Below are positions 16,299 through 23,246 of a stretch of 64,000 nt of DNA, piece after piece. The DNA comes from Sphingomonadaceae bacterium (GTDB taxonomy: Bacteria; Pseudomonadota; Alphaproteobacteria; Sphingomonadales; Sphingomonadaceae), in NCBI GenBank assembly GCA_025056155.1, contig JANWWL010000001.1, positions 186,001 to 250,000 of the forward strand. Reading direction: 5' to 3'. Numbering within the stretch: the stretch's first letter is position 1; every line of letters starts with the position of its first letter. The notes under the pieces were generated by a model that was given only the letters and a program-made list of their open reading frames with translations, was not told where the DNA came from and did not search any database. Made by a program: the position numbers and the translations under genes.

Positions 16299-17120
16299 GT
16301 GGCGCTGGGGACGATGCACGCCAAGGAGCGGGCGATCGCCCCGGCGCTGGCCCGGATCGGGATCGAGGTGGTGGTGCCGTGCGGGTTCGACACCGACCGC
16401 TTCGGCACCTTCACGGGCGACATCCCGCGCGCGGGCACCATGGTGGAAGCGGCCCGGGCCAAGGCGCGAGAGGCCGCAAGAGCCCTCAAGTTGCCGGTGG
16501 GCGTGGCGAGCGAGGGCGCCTATGGCCCGCATCCCGCCATCCCCTGGGTGCCCCTGGGCCGGGAACTGCTGCTGTGGCACGAGGTCGAGACGGGGCGGGA
16601 CGTCGTCGAAATGACGGTCGACGAGGAGCCCGCCTGGGCCAGTGCCGAAGTCTCCCACGCCATCGAGGTCGAAGCGCTGCTTCAGTCGGTTGGCTTTCCT
16701 GCGACAGCCGTCGTCGTCGCACCGGCCGACGCGCCGGCCCGGCCCGTGGCCAAGGGAGTGACGGACCGGGCCTGCCTGGCGGACGCGATCGCGGCGGCGG
16801 TCGGTCGCTCCTCCGTTGGGCGCGCCCTGGTGGCGGCCGACATGCGCGCGCACCTCAACCCCCGGCGCATGCAGGTCATCGCACGGCTCGCGGCCGACTT
16901 CGCACGGCGGCTCGCGACCCCCTGCCCGGCCTGCAGCGCACCGGGCTTCGGGATGGTCGAAGCGCTGGCCGGCCTGCCCTGCGCGGCCTGTGGTACGCCC
17001 ACGGCGCTCATGCGGGCCGCGCGCCACGCGTGCACGGCCTGCGGCCATTCCGAGGAGCGCCCGCGGGCCGAAGGTCCGCGCGCGGCCGATCCCGCCCACT
17101 GCCCGCTGTGCAATCCCTGA
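16299..17120 (+). CDS. DUF6671 family protein with C-terminal zinc ribbons
   Basis: This protein of about 273 aa matches the DUF6671 family, which has no known function. The N-terminal domain has GTMHAKERAIAPAL, GFDTDRFGTFTGDIPRAGTM and GVASEGAYGPHPAIPWVPLG. The C-terminus holds four CxxC pairs (CPAC, CAAC, CTAC, CPLC), expected to bind two zinc ions. I prefer the GTG at 16299, because the conserved VALGTMHAKE block begins before the first ATG (16314). No strong Shine-Dalgarno is visible for either. It lies 17 bp after the CaMKII-like gene and converges, 4 bp apart, on the MgtC-like gene. Association with sbtA could be real or only positional. Confidence 0.78.
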   Translation: MALGTMHAKERAIAPALARIGIEVVVPCGFDTDRFGTFTGDIPRAGTMVEAARAKAREAARALKLPVGVASEGAYGPHPAIPWVPLGRELLLWHEVETGRDVVEMTVDEEPAWASAEVSHAIEVEALLQSVGFPATAVVVAPADAPARPVAKGVTDRACLADAIAAAVGRSSVGRALVAADMRAHLNPRRMQVIARLAADFARRLATPCPACSAPGFGMVEALAGLPCAACGTPTALMRAARHACTACGHSEERPRAEGPRAADPAHCPLCNP

Positions 17121-17124
17121 CGGG

Positions 17125-17820
17125 CTATTCGCCCCCGGCCGGCAACAAGCGCCAACGCGCGGCCGTCACCTGCGGTTCGAGCGAAAGCCGGCCGATGATC
17201 TGTTCGATGGAGGCGTCCCCCGGCCCAGGGCCCGCGACTTCGGCCTCGACCTCGATCCGGTCGGACCCCTCGATGTTCTGGCTGTCGAGCCGGCGCAAGC
17301 GCAGGCCCGCCGCCGACACGCCTTGCAGCAACAGCGCCCGGACGTGGGCTTCGGCCTCGCCGCGGCTGACGACGGTGACGAGATAGCTGCGGTCGCCTTC
17401 GGGGGCGGGTTGGGCCTGGATGAAGCGCAACACGGGCCGCAACGCGACGTTGACCAGGATCACGAGCGCGGCGGCGATGGCGGCCCGGTCCCAGGCGCCG
17501 GCGCCGGCCAACAGGCCGACCGCGGCCGAGCACCAGAGCGTGGCGGCCGTGTTGAGCCCCCGGACGTTCACCCCTTCGCGGAAGATGATGCCGGCTCCCA
17601 GGAAGCCGATGCCTGAGACGACCTGGGCGGCCACGCGCGTGGGGCTGGCCTCGCCGGGGAAGAGCTCGGCGAAGACGACGAAGCTCGCGGCCCCCAGCGC
17701 CACTAGCGTGTTGGTGCGCAAGCCCGCCAGGCGCTGGCGCCACTGCCGCTCGAGGCCGATGGCCGCCCCCAGCCCCAGGGCGACCCCGAGGTTGGTCGCA
17801 GCGTCCAGAAGTTCCGGCAT
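17125..17820 (-). CDS. mgtC: MgtC/SapB family inner-membrane protein
   Basis: This 231-aa protein has an MgtC-type membrane domain with the signature GLGAAIGLERQWRQRLAGLR, then TNTLVALGAASFVVF, GIGFLGAGIIFREG and NTAATLWCSAAVGLL. A C-terminal ACT-like cytoplasmic domain follows. MgtC proteins are linked to growth at low magnesium and to control of ATP synthase in Salmonella; many bacterial homologues are uncharacterised. It is the last gene of a leftward set after mgtE and a barrel protein, 58 bp downstream of the latter. The magnesium theme of the operon supports the assignment. Confidence 0.88.
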   Translation of the reverse strand: MPELLDAATNLGVALGLGAAIGLERQWRQRLAGLRTNTLVALGAASFVVFAELFPGEASPTRVAAQVVSGIGFLGAGIIFREGVNVRGLNTAATLWCSAAVGLLAGAGAWDRAAIAAALVILVNVALRPVLRFIQAQPAPEGDRSYLVTVVSRGEAEAHVRALLLQGVSAAGLRLRRLDSQNIEGSDRIEVEAEVAGPGPGDASIEQIIGRLSLEPQVTAARWRLLPAGGE

Positions 17821-17878
17821 CCTGACGGCCCCCTTGGACCTTGTCCGTGACGGGCGGTCGGGGAGAAGGCAAGCGGGC

Positions 17879-18646
17879 CTAGAAGCGCACCGCGACCCCC
17901 AGGGTCGCCCAGGTGGAGCGTTCGCCCGCCAGATTGTGGCTGGCCACCAGTTCCAGGTCGACCTGGCCCCCGGCGATCGTGGGCCTTAGGCCCAGTTGGA
18001 AACCCGGGCCGAAGCCCTGGAGGCCAAAGACCTCGGCGTGGAGCGTCAGCCGGTCGGGCACGAGCGTGGCCTCGGCCCGAGCCCCGACCGTGAGCGCCCC
18101 CCGCCCCTCGGCTCCAAGGCGCGTCCAGCCCAGGTTGCCGTGAAGCAGCAGCCGCTCGCGCACCAAGAAGCTCAGGATCCCGTTCAGGATGACGTCGTGG
18201 GCGCTGCCTCGGTCGAGGCCCAGGCGGGCGCCGGCCGAGGCGGCGAGCCCCCAGTCGCCCACCTCTTCAACCGCTGCGGAGAGCAAGAACTTTCCCTGAA
18301 GCTGGAGGCCCGTGGCCCGGGCGCCGGCATCCCGGCCCGTGTCGAAGCCCAAGGTCCACTCCGCCCAGGGCAGGCGCGGCAGCGTCGTGGCGGGCAGCAG
18401 GATCCACAGGTGGCCCCGACGGGCGAGCGACATCCAGCTTTCGACCTGCCCCGCCCCCGCGGGCGTGATGGCGGCGTCGTCCACTGCATAGGGGCCGCTG
18501 GCGCAGGCCGGTCCGGCGGCGGCCGGCGCCATGCCGACCAGCGCCATCCGGACCGCCCCAGCCGCGCGGTGGAGGTGCCGCCGGGCCGTCGCCACGGCGT
18601 GGAGGATACGGGCGGCCAGGGCCGACCTCCGACGGTCCAGCGCCAT
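17879..18646 (-). CDS. Putative outer-membrane beta-barrel protein in a magnesium operon
   Basis: This 255-aa protein has a hydrophobic N-terminal region ending near PAAAGPACASG, plausibly a signal peptide, and a body of alternating strands. Examples are WMSLARRGHLWILLPAT, TGLQLQGKFLLSAA and LLHGNLGWTRLG, ending in phenylalanine (TLGVAVRF) as outer-membrane proteins do. I do not recognise a named family; it resembles small transporter-like or phenol-degradation-MetA-type barrels. ATG at 18646 has AAGGAG about 6 bases upstream. It lies between mgtE and the mgtC-like gene, 30 bp after mgtE, so co-transcription is likely. A role in passing divalent cations through the outer membrane is inference only. 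Confidence 0.65.
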   Translation of the reverse strand: MALDRRRSALAARILHAVATARRHLHRAAGAVRMALVGMAPAAAGPACASGPYAVDDAAITPAGAGQVESWMSLARRGHLWILLPATTLPRLPWAEWTLGFDTGRDAGARATGLQLQGKFLLSAAVEEVGDWGLAASAGARLGLDRGSAHDVILNGILSFLVRERLLLHGNLGWTRLGAEGRGALTVGARAEATLVPDRLTLHAEVFGLQGFGPGFQLGLRPTIAGGQVDLELVASHNLAGERSTWATLGVAVRF

Positions 18647-18676
18647 GGCAACTCTCCTTCCCAGTGACGGACCTTG

Positions 18677-20056
18677 TCAGCCGATCAGCTGGTCGCCCAG
18701 GAAGGCGTAGGCGAAGCCGAAGTAGATGAAGACCCCCAGCAAGTCCATGACCGACGTGATGGTCGGAGCGGACAGGGTCGCCGGGTCGGCCTTGAGTGCT
18801 CGACCGATGAAGGGCAGCACCAAGCCGACGAGACTGCCGACGACGGTGACCACCAGCATCGACAGACCTACCACCAACAGCACGTCTGCGCCCGGGGCCT
18901 TGCTGAAGTGGGCGAGAACCGCTTCGAGGAGCGCGATGGTCACCCCCAGGGCGGCGGCGACCGGCAGGTCGCGCTTCAGGAGGAAGGCGAAGTCGCGCCA
19001 GCGCAGCTTCACCTGACCCAGCGCCATGGCGCGAATGACGAGGGTCGCCGACTGGCTTCCCGTGTTGCCGCCCATGTCGATGATGGGGGCCACGAACGCC
19101 GCCAGGATGATCGCCTCTTCCAACAGCGCCTCCTGGTTGGCGACGAAGGTGCTGGTGAGGATGCCGAAGAACGTGAGCAGGATGAGCCAGAAGACCCGCT
19201 TCGAGAACATCTCGCGGAAGGGTGAGCGCACGACGTCGATGTCGGGCCCGCCGAGGCTCGCCGTGCCCCCGAACTGCGTGAGCCGCCGCGCCAGCGCCGT
19301 CTGGGCCACGTCGAGCGCGTCGTCGACGGTGACGATGCCCACCAGGGCGTCCCCGCCGTTCACGACGGGAACGGCCAGCAAGTCGTATTGGGCGATCGTC
19401 TCGGCCACGGCCTCGCGCGGGTCGTCGACCCGCACGAAGACCACCTCGCGGGTCATGATGTCGGCCACCCGCCGATCGGGCGGAGCGAGCAGCAGGTCGC
19501 GCAGCGACACCACGCCCACCAGCCGCCGGTCGGCGTCGATCACGTAGGCGTCGTAGATGGTCTCGCGGTCGGGCGCCTCGGCGCGCAGTCGGTCGATGGC
19601 CTGGGCGGCGGTGAGCTCGGGCGACAGGACGGCGTAGTCCGACGACATGATCGAACCCGCCGTGCCTTCGGGATAGGAGGCGAGCCGGCGGATGTCCTCG
19701 CGCTCGGCCGCGGCCAGACCGGGCAGGATGGCGTCGCGCTCGTCCTCGGGCAGGTTCTTCCACAGGTCGGCCCGCTCGTCGTGGGGCATGTCGCGGAAGA
19801 GCTGCTGCAGGGCCACGCGCGGCAGGGCGCGTGCGATGCGCAGCTGGAGCTCGGGGTCGAAGTAGCCGAAGGCGCGCGCCGCCACGGCCGGCGGCAGGGC
19901 GGCCACGACGCGCGCGGCCTCGTCCGCCTCCAGCGCGGCCACGCTGCGGGCCAGGTCGGCCGGCGGCAGGGGTGACAGCAGGCGCTGCAGCGTCGCGAAG
20001 TCCCGACGCGCCAGCAGGGCGCCTAGATCCGTGTCGGTGACCAGGGTCGTCGTCAT
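18677..20056 (-). CDS. mgtE: Magnesium transporter MgtE
   Basis: This 459-aa protein has the full MgtE layout. An N-terminal superhelical domain (LFRDMPHDERADLWKNLPED, about residues 10-135) is followed by two CBS domains (about 140-265) and five transmembrane helices. The membrane part has the selectivity-filter region FVAPIIDMGGNTGSQSATLV and the helix-5 segment PTITSVMDLLGVFIYFGF. It is a homodimeric Mg2+ channel gated by cytosolic Mg2+ through the N and CBS domains. ATG at 20056 has AGGAG about 7 bases upstream. It heads a set followed by the barrel and mgtC-like genes. It is preceded by an unusually structured leader with a small ORF, described separately. Confidence 0.95.
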   Translation of the reverse strand: MTTTLVTDTDLGALLARRDFATLQRLLSPLPPADLARSVAALEADEAARVVAALPPAVAARAFGYFDPELQLRIARALPRVALQQLFRDMPHDERADLWKNLPEDERDAILPGLAAAEREDIRRLASYPEGTAGSIMSSDYAVLSPELTAAQAIDRLRAEAPDRETIYDAYVIDADRRLVGVVSLRDLLLAPPDRRVADIMTREVVFVRVDDPREAVAETIAQYDLLAVPVVNGGDALVGIVTVDDALDVAQTALARRLTQFGGTASLGGPDIDVVRSPFREMFSKRVFWLILLTFFGILTSTFVANQEALLEEAIILAAFVAPIIDMGGNTGSQSATLVIRAMALGQVKLRWRDFAFLLKRDLPVAAALGVTIALLEAVLAHFSKAPGADVLLVVGLSMLVVTVVGSLVGLVLPFIGRALKADPATLSAPTITSVMDLLGVFIYFGFAYAFLGDQLIG

Positions 20057-20123
20057 GCTCCGTCTCCTGAGGCTCGAGGCCCGCGGAGACGGGCCCGGCC
20101 GCCTCCGCGCCTAGCGTGGGGAC

Positions 20124-20152
20124 GCGGCCGCACCGTCGCCCGGTGCGGCCGC
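20124..20152 (-). promoter_or_regulatory. Perfect 11-bp hairpin between the small ORF and mgtE
   Basis: GCGGCCGCACC and GGTGCGGCCGC form a perfect 11-bp stem with a 7-base loop, about 68 bp upstream of the mgtE start and just after the small ORF stop. No T-tract follows on the leftward strand, so it is not a classical terminator. It could act as a Rho-related or translational control element in the mgtE leader (inference). Confidence 0.5.
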
Positions 20153-20183
20153 CCGCGTTCGACCGGGATCCATCACGCCCCCC

Positions 20184-20423
20184 TCAAGCCGCGGCCACGC
20201 GCAGCAAGGGATGCAGCGCGCCCGTCGACCGACGCGGCGCCCGCGTGGGCTCCGACCTGCGGGGCTCAGGGCGCCGGGCGGGCAGGAACCACGGTTCCGC
20301 CACCTCGCGCCAGCGGGCCTCGAGGCCGCGACCGTCGGCCGCCGGCACCCAGAAGCATTCGAGCCGGGGCCGCCGAACGACCGCCCGCGCCACACCCAGG
20401 GGGAAGCGATCGATGCGCACCAT
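20184..20423 (-). CDS. Small ORF (79 aa) in the mgtE leader, perfect Shine-Dalgarno
   Basis: A 79-aa ORF starts at ATG 20423 and is preceded, four bases away, by AAGGAGGTGA (20428-20437), a perfect match to the anti-Shine-Dalgarno. The first 40 residues are protein-like (MVRIDRFPLGVARAVVRRPR, then LECFWVPAADGRGLEARW), while the remainder is rich in Pro and Arg. I do not recognise a family. No signal peptide or membrane segment is visible. It ends 127 bp before mgtE in the same orientation, with a strong hairpin in between. It may be a genuine small protein or a regulatory leader peptide, by analogy with the MgtL and MgtP leader peptides of enterobacterial magnesium transporters. The sequences are unrelated. 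Confidence 0.55.
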   Translation of the reverse strand: MVRIDRFPLGVARAVVRRPRLECFWVPAADGRGLEARWREVAEPWFLPARRPEPRRSEPTRAPRRSTGALHPLLRVAAA

Positions 20424-20454
20424 GGGGTCACCTCCTTTCCGCTTCCGGGCGGCG

Positions 20455-20546
20455 GAGGGACCCCGCGGGGCTACGACCCGCGCGACACCCTCGACCGGCC
20501 GGAAGCGCAGGCGGGAGCCGAAGCTCCCCGGTTACTGCCGTCTTCC
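20455..20546 (-). promoter_or_regulatory. Structured 5' leader of the small ORF/mgtE transcript, two stacked stem-loops
   Basis: Read on the minus strand, the first element (20546-20501) nests GGAAG/CTTCC, GCAG/CTGC and GGGAGC/GCTCCC around a UUCG tetraloop closed by C-G, an exceptionally stable RNA loop. The second (20492-20455) pairs GAGGG/CCCTC outside CGCGGG/CCCGCG with a 7-base loop, and ends 17 bases before the perfect Shine-Dalgarno. The UUCG orientation indicates transcription leftward. It does not match the M-box or other riboswitches I know. It could be a cation-sensing leader, but no ligand can be assigned. Confidence 0.5.
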
Positions 20547-20667
20547 GTCATCCTGTCCTCAGGGTTGAACCGCCCGACGAGTCGGGCCGCGCGCAGGTGG
20601 GCCCGATCCCAGGGCTTGTCAACCCGCCGGCTGGACGGACGGACACCGGCCGCCTAACGGCGGACCC

Positions 20668-21039
20668 ATGGCGGCAGGGGGCATCCGTCGATCCCTGATC
20701 TCGTGGGCGTGGCTTGCGGCCCTGGCCCTGGGGCTCAAGGCGCTGCTGCCGTCCGGGTGGATGCCCGTGGCCGACATCCAGGGGCCGCGGCTCGTGCTCT
20801 GCACGGCCCAGGGCGCGCAGCCGCAGGACCCCGACCGGCCGGCCGGGGAGGGAACGAGAGCCCCCGACCTATGCGCCTTCGCAGGCCAGGCCGGCGCTGC
20901 GCTGCCGCCGGCAGGGGCATCTGGCCCGGACGCCGTGATGGCCGCCGCCATGCGGCCTCGCACCGCCGCCCGCGGGGGCAGGCCGCGCTCGCCCCTTCGC
21001 CGCCTGCGCCCGCCAGCTCAGGCTCCACCCGTCCGCTGA
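20668..21039 (+). CDS. DUF2946 family protein
   Basis: This 123-aa protein matches DUF2946. The N-terminal hydrophobic helix ISWAWLAALALGLKALLPSG leads into WMPVADIQGPRLVLCTAQGA, and a second cysteine follows in LCAFAG, as is usual in the family. The C-terminal third is a Pro/Arg-rich tail. Members are small exported or membrane-anchored proteins often found beside TonB receptors and copper or iron genes; their role is unknown. It lies 80 bp upstream of a TonB receptor and a PepSY protein gene in the same orientation, so they probably form one metal-uptake module. Confidence 0.72.
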   Translation: MAAGGIRRSLISWAWLAALALGLKALLPSGWMPVADIQGPRLVLCTAQGAQPQDPDRPAGEGTRAPDLCAFAGQAGAALPPAGASGPDAVMAAAMRPRTAARGGRPRSPLRRLRPPAQAPPVR

Positions 21040-21119
21040 TCGTCGCCGGGGGCCCACCCCCGGGGTCGCCGCGCCGGCCCTCGGCGTGCCGTGCCCCATG
21101 ACGCAGCGGAGGTTCCCAC

Positions 21120-23234
21120 ATGCGAAACTGGTTATGGTGCGGGGCGGCGGCGGCCGCCCTGGCGATCACCGCGCCCGCGCTGGCCCAAGGGGTCGGCAAC
21201 CGGGTGACCTTGGACGAGATCGTGGTGACGGCCCGCAAGGTCCCGTCGCGCACCGCGCTGTCGGATGCCGAAGCCCGCCGCCGGCTCGAGCAGGTGCCCG
21301 GTGCCATCGGCTTCGTCGAAGCGCGCGGCTTCGCCGACGATTTCACGCAGAGCCTGGGCGATGCCCTGCTGTGGACCCCGGGCGTGTTCGCCGACACGTC
21401 AGCCCAGCGCGAGAATCGCATCTCGATCCGGGGCTCGGGCCTCAACTCCACCTTCGAGCGCCGGGGGCTCACCGTCTTGCGCGACGGCGTGCCCATCACG
21501 CGGGCCTCGGGCTCGACCGAGTTCCAGGAATTCGAGCCGCTGACGGTGGCCCGGATCGAAGTGTTCAAGGGGGCCAACGGTCTCAGGTGGGGCGCGGCCT
21601 CGCTGGGCGGGGCCATCCACGTCGTGTCGCCTACGGGCCGTACCGAGCCGCAACGCTTGGGGCTGCGCGTGGAAGGCGGAAGCTTTGGTACCGTGCGCGG
21701 CAGCCTGCAGGCCGGCGGCCAGAGCGGCCGGGGCGACTGGTGGGTGGGGGTGACGGCGCTCAAGAGCGACGGCTACCGCGAGCACAGCACCGTCGACAGC
21801 CTCTACGGCTTCGCCAACGTCGGCCTGGACTTGTCCGACCGCGTCGAGACCCGGTGGTATCTCACGGTCCTTCAGGACAATTTCGAGTTGGCCGGCGGCC
21901 TGTCGCTGGCCGATGCCCTGGCCAATCCGCGCCAGGCCGGCCGGCCCGTCGTCGTCCGGCCGCCCGGGCGCCCGCCCATCGTGCTCGATCCCGGCCCGGT
22001 GACCGACGACTGGGATCGCAACCTGGGCGTGCTGCGGTTGGCCAACCGCACGGCGATCGACCTCGGCGGCGCGACGCTGGCCGCCGGAGGGTGGGTCGCG
22101 CACCGCGCGTTGGACCATGCCATCACCCGCTTCGCTGGCATCATCGACCAGAAGGAAGGCGAACTCGGGGTCTTCGCGGAACTCGGCAATCTGGGGTTCG
22201 CCGAGCGACGACCCCTCGAATGGGTGGTGGGCGCCTGGGCGCACGCCGCCAACAACGACGCCCGGACCTGGACCAACGTCTCCGGCCGGCGAGGGACGCT
22301 CAGGAACTGGTCGGATCAGGATTCGGCCAACGCGACCGCCTATGCTCAGTTGGACGCGGCGCTTTCCGCGCGGCTGAGGATGGTGGGCGGGCTTCAGTTC
22401 CACGCCGCCCGGCGCGCCGTGGACGCCCGGCTCAACGCCGTGTCCGGCCGGCGCACCTATCGGCAGCTCAACCCCCGCATCGGCGTGCTCTGGACGCCCG
22501 CGCCCACCGTCCAGGTCTTCGCCAACGCCGCGCGCAGCTTCGAGCCGCCTTCGATCGCGGACCTGACGGCGGGCGGGGCCTTCCCCTTCGCCCCGCTGGA
22601 ACCGCAGCGGGCTTGGACGGGGGAAGTGGGCGCCCGCGGCCAATTGGGGCCTCTCGCCTTTGACCTCGCCTACTATCGGGCCCGAGTGCGTGACGAGTTC
22701 ATCGACCTGCTGGCGCCCAACGGCCTCAACTCGTTCACGACGAACGCCCAGGGGCGCACCCTCCACCAGGGCGTGGAAGCGGGGTTCGACCTGTTCCTCG
22801 AGCGCGGCGCGTCCCGCGGCGCCGTCGATGTCGTGCTAAGGCAAGTCTACACGTTCAACGACTTCCGGTTCACGGACGATCCGCGCTTCGGCGACAAGCG
22901 CCTGGCCGGCGTGCCCCGCCACGTGCTGGCGGCCGAGGCGCGCGTGGACGGTGCCGGGGGTTGGTATGGCGGCGTCAACGTGCGCTGGGTGCCGGATGGT
23001 CCCTTCGTCGACTATGCGAACACCACCCAGGCCCCGGGGTACCATCTGTGGGGCCTGACGGCCGGCTGGCGAATCGACCGACGCTTCATGCTGTTCGCTT
23101 CGGTCGAGAACCTGTTCGACAAGGTTCACATCTCGAACGTCTCCACCACGGCCGACCAGTCGCGCGAGCGCGCCCCCGCCTTCACCCCCGGCCAGGGGCG
23201 CGCGGCGTTCGGGGGCCTGTCGGTCCGCTTCTGA
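21120..23234 (+). CDS. TonB-dependent siderophore/metal receptor
   Basis: This 704-aa protein has a signal peptide (MRNWLWCGAAAAALAITAPA, then LAQG), a TonB box (LDEIVVTARK), and a plug domain with ISIRGSGLNSTFERRG and VARIEVFKGANGLRWGAASL. A barrel follows, ending in phenylalanine (AAFGGLSVRF). Near the C-terminus, FASVENLFDKVHISNVS is a common receptor motif. It probably imports a ferric siderophore or metal chelate, because a PepSY membrane protein gene (often an iron-siderophore reductase partner) follows 12 bp downstream. The precise ligand cannot be read. ATG at 21120 gives a normal signal peptide. No Fur box is apparent upstream by eye. Confidence 0.92.
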   Translation: MRNWLWCGAAAAALAITAPALAQGVGNRVTLDEIVVTARKVPSRTALSDAEARRRLEQVPGAIGFVEARGFADDFTQSLGDALLWTPGVFADTSAQRENRISIRGSGLNSTFERRGLTVLRDGVPITRASGSTEFQEFEPLTVARIEVFKGANGLRWGAASLGGAIHVVSPTGRTEPQRLGLRVEGGSFGTVRGSLQAGGQSGRGDWWVGVTALKSDGYREHSTVDSLYGFANVGLDLSDRVETRWYLTVLQDNFELAGGLSLADALANPRQAGRPVVVRPPGRPPIVLDPGPVTDDWDRNLGVLRLANRTAIDLGGATLAAGGWVAHRALDHAITRFAGIIDQKEGELGVFAELGNLGFAERRPLEWVVGAWAHAANNDARTWTNVSGRRGTLRNWSDQDSANATAYAQLDAALSARLRMVGGLQFHAARRAVDARLNAVSGRRTYRQLNPRIGVLWTPAPTVQVFANAARSFEPPSIADLTAGGAFPFAPLEPQRAWTGEVGARGQLGPLAFDLAYYRARVRDEFIDLLAPNGLNSFTTNAQGRTLHQGVEAGFDLFLERGASRGAVDVVLRQVYTFNDFRFTDDPRFGDKRLAGVPRHVLAAEARVDGAGGWYGGVNVRWVPDGPFVDYANTTQAPGYHLWGLTAGWRIDRRFMLFASVENLFDKVHISNVSTTADQSRERAPAFTPGQGRAAFGGLSVRF

Positions 23235-23246
23235 GCGCGATCGCCC

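Noticed and set aside
20057-20560. M-box (Mg2+) riboswitch upstream of mgtE
   Set aside because: The conserved M-box sequence blocks are not visible; only the stem-loops described separately could be supported.
20424-21119. Cobalamin riboswitch or Fur box before the second TonB receptor
   Set aside because: No B12-box-like sequence and no convincing 19-bp Fur palindrome could be found by eye.
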